A program made the translations under genes and the position numbers. DNA of 64,000 nt, taken from NCBI RefSeq assembly GCF_023638035.1, contig NZ_JAKRVX010000004.1, positions 186,001-250,000 of the forward strand, read 5' to 3'. Position 1 is the first letter of the stretch. The number at the start of each line of letters is the position of its first letter. This DNA is from Natronocalculus amylovorans. Lineage in GTDB: Archaea > Halobacteriota > Halobacteria > Halobacteriales > Haloferacaceae. The notes below the pieces were generated by a model. It was not told the origin of the DNA and ran no database searches. It worked only from the letters and a program-made list of their open reading frames with translations. Below are positions 8,345 through 16,958 of this stretch, one piece after another.

Positions 8345-9529
8345 GTGACCCTCACTGTCCCAGGACCAACTGTTGGCGTTATTGGCGGGGGCCAACTCGG
8401 TCGGATGCTGGCTGAGGCTGGTTCGCCGCTTGGTATCGAACTGATCGTGCTCGATCCAACACCGGAGTGTCCAGCATCGCTTGTTGCTCGTGACCAGATT
8501 GTTGGCTCATTCGATGATCCAGATGCCGTCGAACGGCTTGCAGAGCGTGTTGACATCCTTACCTTCGAGATTGAACTGGCCGATCCGGATGTTCTCGAAC
8601 GGGTAAGCGACACATACGACGTTCCAGTTCATCCCGATCCCGAGACGCTGCGGATGATACAGGATAAACTCATCCAGAAGGAGACGCTTGCACACGAAGG
8701 AATTCCTGTGCCGGAGTTTGTCGGTGTCGCAGGGAAAAAAGATCTTACACGGGCGATCGAAGAACTCGATGGCGTCATGGTAAAAGCCCGTCAGGGTGGC
8801 TATGATGGACGTGGAAATGCGCCCGCGATCGAACCGGAACACGCCGAACATGCGATCGAATCCGTTGGCGGTGATCTCATGGCAGAGGCATTCGTCCCCT
8901 TTGAGCGCGAACTCTCCGTGATCGGCGTCAAAGGCGCAGACGAAATTGCGACCTATCCTGTTACGGAGACGATTCACGAAGAAGAGATACTCAGAGAGAG
9001 TGTTGTACCTGCGCGCGCGGATCAGGCACAACTCGATCGAGCGATCGATGTCGCTGAAGATGTTCTTGAGCTGCTTGATGGTCGTGGTGTCTACGGTATT
9101 GAGCTGTTTGAGACACAAGGTGGTGAGATTCTTGTGAATGAAATCGCACCTCGTCCGCATAACTCGGGCCACTGGACTATCGAAGGCGCAGAAACCTCTC
9201 AGTTTGAGAATCACCTTCGCGCAGTGCTTGGGTGGCCGCTTGGCGCAACCGAACTTCGTGCCCCAACCGTGAGTTCAAATATCCTCGGTGATGTCGAAGA
9301 GCCTGAGCCAGCAACGCTTTCTGGGGTTGAGTCGGTACTCAAAACGCCACATACGCAACTTCACTGGTACGGCAAACATAACGTTAGACCGCTCCGAAAA
9401 ATGGGGCATGTGACTGTAACTGACCCGACAGCAGATCCGGATAACTTGGCTGCGAGATCCAATCTACTTGACCACACCCGAGAGACGGTTTCAACACTCA
9501 CCTTCACACAATCCACAGAGGAACAATGA
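8345..9529 (+). CDS. purK: N5-carboxyaminoimidazole ribonucleotide synthase
   Basis: The 394-residue ATP-grasp enzyme turns AIR, ATP and bicarbonate into N5-CAIR in purine synthesis. The GTG start at 8345 gives TLTVPGPTVGVIGGGQLGRML, the expected PurK N-terminus with its GGGQLG loop. Further marks are QDKLIQKETL, VMVKARQGGYDGRGN (ATP-grasp lysines and glycine loop), and the Glu/Asn metal site in EILVNEIAPRPHNSGHWTIE. It overlaps purE by ATGA. An upstream GTG at 8303 would lie inside the promoter repeat and is rejected. Confidence 0.95.
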   Translation: MTLTVPGPTVGVIGGGQLGRMLAEAGSPLGIELIVLDPTPECPASLVARDQIVGSFDDPDAVERLAERVDILTFEIELADPDVLERVSDTYDVPVHPDPETLRMIQDKLIQKETLAHEGIPVPEFVGVAGKKDLTRAIEELDGVMVKARQGGYDGRGNAPAIEPEHAEHAIESVGGDLMAEAFVPFERELSVIGVKGADEIATYPVTETIHEEEILRESVVPARADQAQLDRAIDVAEDVLELLDGRGVYGIELFETQGGEILVNEIAPRPHNSGHWTIEGAETSQFENHLRAVLGWPLGATELRAPTVSSNILGDVEEPEPATLSGVESVLKTPHTQLHWYGKHNVRPLRKMGHVTVTDPTADPDNLAARSNLLDHTRETVSTLTFTQSTEEQ

Positions 9530-10146
9530 CACAGCCTGCAGAAATCACCGACCTTATTGCTCAGTTAGAAACGGAAGCCGACCAACAGCGTGACCCGGAG
9601 ACAACACCTGATGTCGGAATCATCATGGGATCGGACTCCGACCTACCAACCATGGAGGGTGCATATGATGCCCTCCTTGCGTTGGGATTTGAGGAACAAA
9701 CAGACTTTGAGAATCCTCCGGAGAGCAGATTTACGTTCGAAAGCTACGTCATCTCCGCACACCGGACGCCTGGGCTGATGTATGCATACTGTGAAACGGC
9801 AGCCGATCGTGGACTTGATGTTATTATTGCAGGTGCGGGCGGAAAGTCCGCTGACCTCCCGAATATGACCGCATCGATCGCCTACCCAATTCCGGTGATT
9901 GGTGTTCCAGTTCAGGAGAAGTCGGTTAGTTCGGTTATCGGGATGCCAACAGGTGCGCCGATCGTCGCGGTCGACGCTGGGAAATCATTTAATGCAGGTC
10001 TCTCTGCGGCCCAGATTCTCTCTCGGGAGCATACGGTGCTCCGCGATCGACTCAACGACTACCATACTGACTTACAAGCCGGTGTTGGAACGGTCTCAAA
10101 ACAGCTCCACGACCTTGGCCGAGACGGGTTCAAAAATCAACAGTAA
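9526..10146 (+). CDS. purE: N5-carboxyaminoimidazole ribonucleotide mutase
   Basis: A 206-residue class I PurE, which converts N5-CAIR to CAIR. The core motifs are IIMGSDSDLPTM (phosphate and ribose loop), SAHRTPGLMYAYC (catalytic His), AGAGGKSADLPNM and GVPVQ. It has about 30 extra acidic N-terminal residues before the GIIMGSDSD strand and a roughly 25-residue C-terminal tail, common in haloarchaeal versions. It is translationally coupled to purK through ATGA. It converges with the dehydrogenase at 10155, with only eight bases between the stops. Confidence 0.95.
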   Translation: MTQPAEITDLIAQLETEADQQRDPETTPDVGIIMGSDSDLPTMEGAYDALLALGFEEQTDFENPPESRFTFESYVISAHRTPGLMYAYCETAADRGLDVIIAGAGGKSADLPNMTASIAYPIPVIGVPVQEKSVSSVIGMPTGAPIVAVDAGKSFNAGLSAAQILSREHTVLRDRLNDYHTDLQAGVGTVSKQLHDLGRDGFKNQQ

Positions 10147-10154
10147 GCGCTGCG

Positions 10155-11468
10155 CTATTCCCAGTTGTGCAGCGCGTCCTCGAATATCGCGTGAACGTCA
10201 GCTTTTGTAACCGGTCGTGGATTACACCTGAGCAGTCGCTGTTGACTCTCTACTGTTCGTTCGGCAAGCCAGTCGATATCATCTTCTTCAATTCCTGCAA
10301 GTTCTGTGAGGCCGCTTGGGATCACTGATAGGTCGCGTTGGAGCCGAATATACTCCTTTTTTGCCTCATCTGCGGCCGATCGGGTGCTCATCCCGCTCGT
10401 GTCCGCACCTAACATCTCTGCAACCCTCACAAACCGTTCTGGATCGCTTGCAACGTTGTATCCCAGTGTTGTCGCGGGTGTCAACGCAGCGATCGTCTCG
10501 CCATGATAGGTGTGATACCGATTCCCGACTGGATACGCCATCGCGTGACAGACGCTTGCTCCCGCCGTCAACCCTGCAATGGCACCGAATAGCGCTCCCC
10601 GTAGCATTGCCGACCGTGCTTCCAAATCGTCGCCGTTGTTGACGACGCGGCGGATGTTGCTGGATAAGAGGTCGATCGCTTTCTCGCTGAACATCTCCGT
10701 CAGGCCAGTTCGTCCAGCATACACTGGTCGATCGCGTGGATCGGACGGACGCAAGAGCGTGTCGTATGGGTGGGTTGTGTAGCCTTCGATCGCATGTCCA
10801 AGCGCATCCATTGCGGACTTTGCAGACATCTCCGGATCAAGCGTTGTCGTCAGCGTTGGATCAAGCACTGCGGCATCCGCACGGATATGATTGCTCGAAA
10901 TCCCCTCTTTGATCTCTTTTTCAGGAACCGACAGGATCGCAACCGGTGAGATCTCAGATCCGGTCCCAGCGGTTGTTGGCATGAGCACAAGCGGCGGGCC
11001 GGATTCTGTAAGCGGCTCTCCATCGCCGGTCGGTGCTGCAATGTAGTTGATTACCTCGCCACCGTTTGCGATAATCGTTCTCGTCGCCTTTGCAATATCC
11101 AAACAGCTCCCCCCACCAAGTCCGATGTAGAAGTCATAGCCCGCATCACCCATCTCTTCGCGAACGAACGAGACACACTCATCGACGATCGAAATCGATG
11201 GCTCACGCTCGGATTCGTCCCACACATCAGCCTCGTACCCATCTGCTTCTAGTTGGTCGGATACTCGATCGACGTGCCCGAGCGAGACGAGCGTGTCATC
11301 TGTGACAATAAGCCCACGACTATCTGTCGGCACGCCGAGATCGGCGAGCTGAAAACCAACTTCATTCGTTGCGTCCGCTCCGAACCGTATCTGTGGCATC
11401 TGGATATGCCACACGGACTCTGTGGAGAGCTCATGTGGCGATGCAGAGACCGATCGTTCGTAGCTCAC
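10155..11468 (-). CDS. Iron-type alcohol dehydrogenase (hydroxyacid-oxoacid transhydrogenase-like)
   Basis: A group III (iron-type) dehydrogenase of about 437 residues. It shows the NAD-binding GGGSCLDIAKA, the strand-loop LMPTTAGTGSE, and the metal-binding DALGHAIEGYTT and CHAMAYPVGN segments. The insertion around RDRPVYAGRTGLTEMF and the overall length resemble hydroxyacid-oxoacid transhydrogenases, which oxidise 4-hydroxybutyrate to succinate semialdehyde while reducing 2-oxoglutarate. The specificity is inferred from resemblance only. A GTG at 11468 forms a GTGA overlap with the upstream lactonase stop; a GTG at 11477 is possible but less neat. The tight coupling to a lactonase is the best clue to function. 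Confidence 0.85.
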   Translation of the reverse strand: MSYERSVSASPHELSTESVWHIQMPQIRFGADATNEVGFQLADLGVPTDSRGLIVTDDTLVSLGHVDRVSDQLEADGYEADVWDESEREPSISIVDECVSFVREEMGDAGYDFYIGLGGGSCLDIAKATRTIIANGGEVINYIAAPTGDGEPLTESGPPLVLMPTTAGTGSEISPVAILSVPEKEIKEGISSNHIRADAAVLDPTLTTTLDPEMSAKSAMDALGHAIEGYTTHPYDTLLRPSDPRDRPVYAGRTGLTEMFSEKAIDLLSSNIRRVVNNGDDLEARSAMLRGALFGAIAGLTAGASVCHAMAYPVGNRYHTYHGETIAALTPATTLGYNVASDPERFVRVAEMLGADTSGMSTRSAADEAKKEYIRLQRDLSVIPSGLTELAGIEEDDIDWLAERTVESQQRLLRCNPRPVTKADVHAIFEDALHNWE

Positions 11469-12271
11469 TGTCCCCACCCATCCTGAATTGTTGCAAACTG
11501 ATCCGGGTCGTGTCCATAGATAACCTCTGCATCGTGTTTTCGTTGGAGATTTTTGATCAGTTGTAGACTCTCAAACCAGTACTGTTTGCCCCACAATAGA
11601 TGTGCACCAAGTGCGATCTCATCTTCATAATTCTCTTTCTGGTACAACTCATCGCCAGTGAAAATCACCGTCCCATCGTCATCTAGATGAATCATCGTCC
11701 CTGTTAGCCCGGGCGTGTGTCCGGGAAGTCTGATGAACTCGATATCCTCGAAGTGCGTTTCACGATCGCGATGCAGTATTTCCCAATTTAGATCGTGATC
11801 GAAGTCATCGAGAATGTATGCGCCGCTTCCTTCTGTGGTTTTTGCGCTGTAGTAGGCATACTTAAACTCCTTTTCATGCACGAATATCGGCACGTCAGTC
11901 CCATCGAAGAATTCCAAGCCACCTGCATGATCCAGGTGTAAGTGCGTCTGAAAGACGTAGTCAATATCCTCAATTCCAAACCCAGCCGCTTCCAGATCGT
12001 CATCTAACCGATGTTCGTGTGCGTCATACGGATAGAACGCCTGCGAGAGCGCATCCGGCCAATGGCCATTAAGCGCGTCATGATGAGAGCCGGTGTCCCA
12101 CAAGATGGTTCCTTCCGGATGTTCGATTACAAGACTCCACACTGGAATCTCACTATAGTCTGTATCCGGGTTTGGTTCATCCTTTGTTCCAAGCACATGA
12201 CCCTCCATCATATAGCTGAGGTCACATTCGAGCGATCCGCGATCGAGTACGTGAACAGTTGCATCTACCAT
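11465..12271 (-). CDS. Metallo-beta-lactamase-fold lactonase (AHL lactonase / BlcC-like)
   Basis: A 268-residue MBL-fold hydrolase. The metal motif QTHLHLDHAGG (H110, H112, D114, H115) is followed by LPGHTPG, FTGDE and YGHDP, which supply the remaining His/Asp ligands. This full ligand set and the length fit the AiiA/AttM (BlcC) class, which opens acyl-homoserine lactones or gamma-butyrolactone. The 4-base overlap with an iron-type dehydrogenase suggests a catabolic lactone route rather than signal quenching. A TATA-like stretch (about 12293-12300) lies 25 bases before the ATG. Other MBL esterase activities cannot be excluded. Confidence 0.85.
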   Translation of the reverse strand: MVDATVHVLDRGSLECDLSYMMEGHVLGTKDEPNPDTDYSEIPVWSLVIEHPEGTILWDTGSHHDALNGHWPDALSQAFYPYDAHEHRLDDDLEAAGFGIEDIDYVFQTHLHLDHAGGLEFFDGTDVPIFVHEKEFKYAYYSAKTTEGSGAYILDDFDHDLNWEILHRDRETHFEDIEFIRLPGHTPGLTGTMIHLDDDGTVIFTGDELYQKENYEDEIALGAHLLWGKQYWFESLQLIKNLQRKHDAEVIYGHDPDQFATIQDGWGQ

Positions 12272-12501
12272 AAGTTATGTTAGCACCGTTTGTATATTAT
12301 GTAAAATAATTATAAATTTAATCCTCAGTGGACAGTTTATCAGCGACGCTGTCATCTCTGTTGTTTTTTGCGCTCACACTAAGACACGGATTGGACTATT
12401 TTCACGTGTTCGTCGCTAACCCGACCGATTTTACGTGGCGCCAGAAAATCAACGCTTATACGGGTGGGTTTCCAACCGTCGTACGTTACGGAGAACCCGG
12501 T
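12272..12501. promoter_or_regulatory. Divergent promoter region, lactonase gene and nuo operon
   Basis: These 230 bases hold no convincing gene. The left part is very AT-rich, with the lactonase TATA box on the minus strand. On the plus strand a GCTTATA box (12454-12460) lies about 43 bases before the nuoA ATG, giving a short leader. An in-frame extension of nuoA to 12328 exists, but its sequence does not look like the family. A second plus-strand promoter could sit near the TATAAATTT at about 12311-12319, which would give a leader of roughly 160 bases. Confidence 0.45.
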
Positions 12502-12915
12502 ATGTCATGGATCGCAATCGGCGCACTGGCGGTCGTTGGCGTAGGCATCCCATTGGGGATGATGGCTGCGTCAGCGTTACTTCGACCAAGTGTGCCGGAA
12601 CAAGGAAAAAGCGCTACCTACGAGAGCGGTGAGATTCCGACGGGAACAGCGCGCAGCTTCAAGTTTAACATTCAGTACTACATGGTTGCGCTGCTGTTCG
12701 TTGTGTTCGATATCGAAACCGTCCTCGTGTTTCCGTGGGCAGTCATCTACAGCGACGCTGTAGAGGTTGTCGGCATAACACGAGCGCTAGGACCGATGTT
12801 ACTTTTCATCGGAATCCTACTCATCGGTCTTGTATGGGCGTGGCGGAACGGTGCGGTCAGTTGGACCAAAAGTCCCCGTGCTACCCGTCGTAAGACAGAA
12901 AGAGGAGACGCATGA
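12502..12915 (+). CDS. nuoA: NADH-quinone oxidoreductase-like subunit A
   Basis: A 137-residue, three-helix membrane subunit of the complex I membrane arm, close to the quinone site. The start at 12502 gives MSWIAIGALAVVGVGIPLG, a normal NuoA N-terminus. The signature YESGEIPTGTARSFKFNIQYY carries the acidic residues before helix 2. It is followed by ALLFVVFDIETVLVFPW, the conserved FDIE/D element. It opens the operon and overlaps nuoB by ATGA. The C-terminal tail is basic (SPRATRRKTERG). Confidence 0.95.
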   Translation: MSWIAIGALAVVGVGIPLGMMAASALLRPSVPEQGKSATYESGEIPTGTARSFKFNIQYYMVALLFVVFDIETVLVFPWAVIYSDAVEVVGITRALGPMLLFIGILLIGLVWAWRNGAVSWTKSPRATRRKTERGDA

Positions 12916-13610
12916 GCAGTGATCAACCGTTCATAACTGACGATTCGCAAGTATTGACTGAGACGCGTGATGCCCGACTCACTGGGCAGGACGACCGGTT
13001 CAACTCTCGGCTTCGTGAAGCATTCGGCTCGTCGCCGTTTATTCTCACAAAGTTCGACAAGTTCATGAACTGGGTTCGTGGCTCGTCGATGTTCATGCTA
13101 CAGTTCGGTATTGCCTGCTGTAGTATTGAGATGATGCACACCTACGCCGTCAAGCACGATCTTGACCGTTTCGGTGCGGGTGTGCCTCGAGCATCGCCAC
13201 GACAGGCGGACGTAATCATCATTCCCGGAACGATCGTTTCGAAGTTCGCTCCGCGTATGAAACGCGTCTACGACCAGATGCCAGAGCCAAAGTTCGTGAT
13301 CGGCATGGGTTCATGTACGATCTCTGGTGGGCCATTCCAGGAAGGATACAATGTCGTCAAGGGTGCTGAAGAAGTTATCCCAGTTGACATCCATATTCCT
13401 GGCTGCCCACCACGACCAGAGGCACTCGTCTATGGTGTTGCAAAGCTCCAAGAGCGGATTGCAAACGGTGAGTCTTCACCGGTTGTCGTCAAACCATACG
13501 AACTTGAGCAGTTTGGCGACTTGAGCCGCGATGAGATTGTCGATCAGCTTGCAAAAGAGATTGATACAGACGATCTGGTTATGCGATACAATTGGGCTGA
13601 TTCACCATGA
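12912..13610 (+). CDS. nuoB: NADH-quinone oxidoreductase-like subunit B
   Basis: A 232-residue peripheral-arm subunit carrying the terminal [4Fe-4S] cluster N2, which hands electrons to quinone. All four ligand positions are visible: the CC pair in GIACCSIEMM, the Cys in GMGSCTISGG, and the Cys in IPGCPPRPEAL. The acidic N-terminal extension of about 40 residues and the C-terminal tail of about 50 residues are longer than in bacteria. It is coupled by ATGA to both nuoA and nuoCD. Confidence 0.96.
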   Translation: MSSDQPFITDDSQVLTETRDARLTGQDDRFNSRLREAFGSSPFILTKFDKFMNWVRGSSMFMLQFGIACCSIEMMHTYAVKHDLDRFGAGVPRASPRQADVIIIPGTIVSKFAPRMKRVYDQMPEPKFVIGMGSCTISGGPFQEGYNVVKGAEEVIPVDIHIPGCPPRPEALVYGVAKLQERIANGESSPVVVKPYELEQFGDLSRDEIVDQLAKEIDTDDLVMRYNWADSP

Positions 13611-15268
13611 GTTTGGAAGAGCCACTCCCAGATACGGTACAAGAACAGTCCGCTGACGATCTAGAAGCGCTTCTCGGCGATCTGGTTATTGGCCGCGAAG
13701 AGCACATCAATGCACCGGGATTCGTTATTCGACCAGACACAGTACAGGAGTCGCTTCGACGTCTTCGCGACGACGCTGGATTCGATCACCTCTCCTGTGT
13801 CACCGCACAAGAGTATGAAGACCGATTCGAGTCGATCTACCACTTGAAAAAGTTCGACGACCCAACCCAAGAGGTCAGTGTCGTCGTTCCTGCTGATAAA
13901 GAAAACCCGGTCAGCCAATCCGCAGATGCGGTCTTCCGTACTGCAGACTGGCATGAGAGAGAAGCGTACGACCTTGTTGGAATTCAGTACGAAGATCATC
14001 CAGACCTTCGTCGTATTCTTCTTCCTGACACGTGGCAAGGCCATCCACTTTCGATGGATTACGATCAGGATCAGCCACAGATCGTTGCACTGCGAGAACA
14101 CGCGAACCCACTGCAAGAAGATCACCGAAGTGAGACGGACAGTGATACGATGTTCCTTAACATCGGACCACACCATCCGGCAACACACGGTGTGCTTCAC
14201 GTCAAAGCAACCCTCGAAGGTGAGCAGATCGCAGATGTTGAGTCTGACCTTGGCTATCTCCACCGATGCGAAGAGCAACTTTGTCAGAACTCGACCTATC
14301 GTCACCAGATCATGCCGTATCCTGATCGGTGGGACTACATTTCCGCTGGGTTGCTCAACGAGTGGGCATACGCGCGTGCGGCCGAAGACCTGAACGATAT
14401 TGAGGTCCCAGAGTACGCACAGATCATCCGAACGATGGGTGCAGAGCTGTGCCGAATGGCGGCTCACTTCCTCGCACTTGGTACGTTTGCACTCGATGTG
14501 TATGGGGACTTCACGGCAATCTTCATGTACGCAATTCGCGATCGTGAAGAGGTCCAAAATATCCTTGAAGATCTCACCGGCCAGCGACTGATGTTTAATT
14601 ACTTCCGGCTCGGTGGCGTTGTCTGGGACCTTCCAGAGCCACGCGATGAGTTCTTCGAGAATATTCGTGACTACCTCGATGAGCTTCCAGAGCACCTTGA
14701 GGAGTACCACGATCTCGTCACCGGAAATGAGATCCTCCAACTGCGAACGATCGGAACCGGTGTCCTTCCACCAGAGGTGGCAAAAAGCTACGGCGCAACT
14801 GGACCGGTTGCCCGTGGATCAGGTATCGATTACGATCTCCGGCGTGACGATCCATACGGCTATTACGATGAGCTTGATTGGGATGTCATCGTTGAGGATG
14901 GCTGTGACAACTACAGCCGACTCCTCGTTCGAATGCAAGAGGTCGAACAGTCTGCTCGAATCGTTGAGCAGTGTATTGATCTACTTGAAGACTGGCCGGA
15001 AGATGAGCGAAACATCCAGTCTAACGTTCCACGAACGCTTCGACCGGACGACGACACGGAGATCTACCGTGCAGTTGAAGGTGCAAAAGGTGAACTCGGG
15101 ATCTACATCCGCGCGGATGGGACCGACAAGCCAGGCCGATTTAAGATTCGGAGCCCGTGCTTCTCGAATCTCCAAACACTCCCAGAGATGTCCAACGGCG
15201 AGTATGTCCCTGACATGATTGCTGCACTGGGAAGCCTTGACATTGTTCTTGGTGAGGTGGACCGATAA
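13607..15268 (+). CDS. nuoCD: Fused NADH-quinone oxidoreductase-like subunits C and D
   Basis: A 553-residue fusion. Residues 1 to about 165 are NuoC (30-kDa subunit), with DWHEREAYDLVGIQYEDHPDLRRILLPD. About 175 to the end is NuoD (49-kDa, quinone-binding), starting with MFLNIGPHHPATHGVLH, with LGYLHRCEEQL and ending LDIVLGEVDR, the family's usual C-terminus. NuoD forms the quinone chamber with NuoB. The C-D fusion also occurs in enterobacteria. Coupling is ATGA upstream and TAATG downstream. Confidence 0.96.
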   Translation: MSLEEPLPDTVQEQSADDLEALLGDLVIGREEHINAPGFVIRPDTVQESLRRLRDDAGFDHLSCVTAQEYEDRFESIYHLKKFDDPTQEVSVVVPADKENPVSQSADAVFRTADWHEREAYDLVGIQYEDHPDLRRILLPDTWQGHPLSMDYDQDQPQIVALREHANPLQEDHRSETDSDTMFLNIGPHHPATHGVLHVKATLEGEQIADVESDLGYLHRCEEQLCQNSTYRHQIMPYPDRWDYISAGLLNEWAYARAAEDLNDIEVPEYAQIIRTMGAELCRMAAHFLALGTFALDVYGDFTAIFMYAIRDREEVQNILEDLTGQRLMFNYFRLGGVVWDLPEPRDEFFENIRDYLDELPEHLEEYHDLVTGNEILQLRTIGTGVLPPEVAKSYGATGPVARGSGIDYDLRRDDPYGYYDELDWDVIVEDGCDNYSRLLVRMQEVEQSARIVEQCIDLLEDWPEDERNIQSNVPRTLRPDDDTEIYRAVEGAKGELGIYIRADGTDKPGRFKIRSPCFSNLQTLPEMSNGEYVPDMIAALGSLDIVLGEVDR

Positions 15269-16365
15269 TGGGTATGGGAGCACTTGCACTTCAGACGGAA
15301 CAACTCCTTCCTGAGCAGATTGCAGAACTGCTCGGACTAAGCGGTGTCCCCGGAGAGATCGTAGGTGGTCTTATTGGTGCATTCCTGATCGCAAACATCA
15401 TGTTGACCATGACTGCGATCGCAGGACCGTGGGCAAAACGGAAAATCACCGCCGCGTTCACCGATCGTATTGCGGTGAACCGAATCGGTCCGTTTGGACT
15501 GCTTATTATTATTCCTGACGCGGTTCGATTGCTCTCGAAAGAGCTGATCGTTCCAGAGGGTGTCGATCGCCCATCGTGGGACCTCGCACCGATTATTCTC
15601 CCGGCTTCCGCACTGCTCGGGTTTGCGGTTATCCCGATGGGTGACCTTGGCCCGGTAAACATACACCTTGCAGATCCAGAAGCAGGACTCGCGATCGTCT
15701 TTGCGTTTGCGTCGATCGCATCCGTTGCACTGGTGATGGCAGGCTACGCATCGAATAACAAGTACTCGCTTATGGGTGGACTGCGCGCAGTCGCGCAGAA
15801 CATCGCATATGAGATCCCGCTGATTATCACTGCACTGTCTGTCGTGATTTTCGCTGGAACGCTTCAGATGAGCGAGATCGTTGCAGCACAAGGAACTGCA
15901 CTCTTCACTATCGCTGGCGTGTCAATCCCAGCATGGTATGCGTTCGTTAATCCGTTCGCGTTTGTACTGTTCCTGGTTGCAAATATGGCTGAAATTGGCC
16001 GTAATCCGTTCGACATTCCAGAGGCACCAACCGAGATTGTCGCCGGATACCAGACCGAGTACTCCTCGGTCTACTTCGTCCTGTTCTACCTTGGTGAGTT
16101 TATTCACATCTTCCTTGGTGGGGCAATCATGGCTGTTGTGTTCCTCGGTGGTGCCGCAGCACCGATCCCAGCGCTTGAGTTCATCCCAGGCTTTGTCTGG
16201 TTCGTAATCAAGATCTGGGCGTTCTTCCTGTTCACACAGTGGTGCCGTTCTGCGCTACCACGTGTTCGGATCGATCAACTGATCGAAATTGGTTGGAAAG
16301 GAATGCTCGTGCTTTCCTTTGCAAACCTGGTTCTCACGGCCATCATCGTGGGGGTGATCATCTAA
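15268..16365 (+). CDS. nuoH: NADH-quinone oxidoreductase-like subunit H
   Basis: A 365-residue membrane subunit with about eight helices that links the quinone chamber to the proton-pumping arm. RKITAAFTDRIAVNRIGPFG corresponds to the conserved first cytoplasmic loop, and NMAEIGRNPFDIPEAPTEIV is the NuoH acidic signature that contacts quinone. WCRSALPRVRIDQLIEIGWK is the usual final loop. It starts on the last base of the nuoCD stop (TAATG). Confidence 0.96.
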   Translation: MGMGALALQTEQLLPEQIAELLGLSGVPGEIVGGLIGAFLIANIMLTMTAIAGPWAKRKITAAFTDRIAVNRIGPFGLLIIIPDAVRLLSKELIVPEGVDRPSWDLAPIILPASALLGFAVIPMGDLGPVNIHLADPEAGLAIVFAFASIASVALVMAGYASNNKYSLMGGLRAVAQNIAYEIPLIITALSVVIFAGTLQMSEIVAAQGTALFTIAGVSIPAWYAFVNPFAFVLFLVANMAEIGRNPFDIPEAPTEIVAGYQTEYSSVYFVLFYLGEFIHIFLGGAIMAVVFLGGAAAPIPALEFIPGFVWFVIKIWAFFLFTQWCRSALPRVRIDQLIEIGWKGMLVLSFANLVLTAIIVGVII

Positions 16366-16366
16366 T

Positions 16367-16828
16367 ATGATTGGACTGCTCAAATCGATGGCAACAACGA
16401 TGAAACACGCACTGGACGGGAAGACGTTTACCGTCGAATATCCCGAGACTGCACCTGAAGTGAGCCCACGGTTCCGTGGTGTCCACAAGTTCAGCCAAGA
16501 GCGCTGTATCTGGTGTCGCCAGTGTGAGAACGTCTGTCCGAACGATACGATTCAGATCGTTCAGGACGATATGCGAAACGGCGAACAGTACAACCTCCAC
16601 ATTGGACAGTGTATCTACTGCCGACTGTGTGAGGAAGTGTGTCCGGTTGATGCGATTTTGCTTACGCAAAACTTCGAGTTCACCGCAGACACGAAAAACG
16701 AATTCGTCTACAATAAAGAACAGCTCAAGAACGTCCCTTGGTACAAGGGCATCGATCCGCTCAACTCGCGCAACCCAGATCGAAGCGCGTGGGTCGGTGA
16801 GGGTGACGGCGAAATCGACTATCAGTGA
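16367..16828 (+). CDS. nuoI: NADH-quinone oxidoreductase-like subunit I (2x[4Fe-4S])
   Basis: A 153-residue ferredoxin-like subunit with two complete CxxCxxCxxxCP motifs, CIWCRQCENVCP and CIYCRLCEEVCP. These bind clusters N6a and N6b, which pass electrons toward NuoB. No NuoE, F or G gene is present, so NuoI or an unknown partner must accept electrons from a donor other than a bound NADH module. It is the last gene before a 130-base gap in the operon. Confidence 0.95.
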   Translation: MIGLLKSMATTMKHALDGKTFTVEYPETAPEVSPRFRGVHKFSQERCIWCRQCENVCPNDTIQIVQDDMRNGEQYNLHIGQCIYCRLCEEVCPVDAILLTQNFEFTADTKNEFVYNKEQLKNVPWYKGIDPLNSRNPDRSAWVGEGDGEIDYQ

Positions 16829-16958
16829 GGTAAAACACCCACAGTAGTCACCTGATTTACTATTATGTGTATGATTAATGACATATAAACGGGTAAATCG
16901 GGCCGTTCACGGATCGTTCTCGAAATCTTCAAAGGGATTCCTATAGGAAAGTCACACA
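16829..16958 (+). promoter_or_regulatory. Internal nuo promoter with a 12-bp perfect palindrome before nuoJ
   Basis: This is the only sizeable gap inside the nuo operon. ACATATAAAC (16881-16890) is a good TATA candidate. TTCCTATAGGAA (16938-16949) is a perfect 12-base palindrome ending nine bases before the nuoJ ATG. It could be a regulator site, a processing site, or chance. The gap would let the membrane-arm genes J to N be expressed separately from A to I. Confidence 0.5.

Noticed and set aside
11465-12271. Quorum-quenching enzyme as the main call for the lactonase
   Set aside because: The fold allows AHL hydrolysis, but the overlapping dehydrogenase gene and lack of any AHL system in the window favour a catabolic lactone.
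12328-12501. N-terminal extension of nuoA by 58 residues
   Set aside because: The extra residues do not look like NuoA, and the ATG at 12502 has a TATA-like box at a suitable distance.
13661-14740. Long minus-strand reading frame (359 codons) opposite nuoCD
   Set aside because: It is the antisense shadow of a clear nuoCD gene, and its translation is rich in Cys, Leu and Val with no family resemblance.
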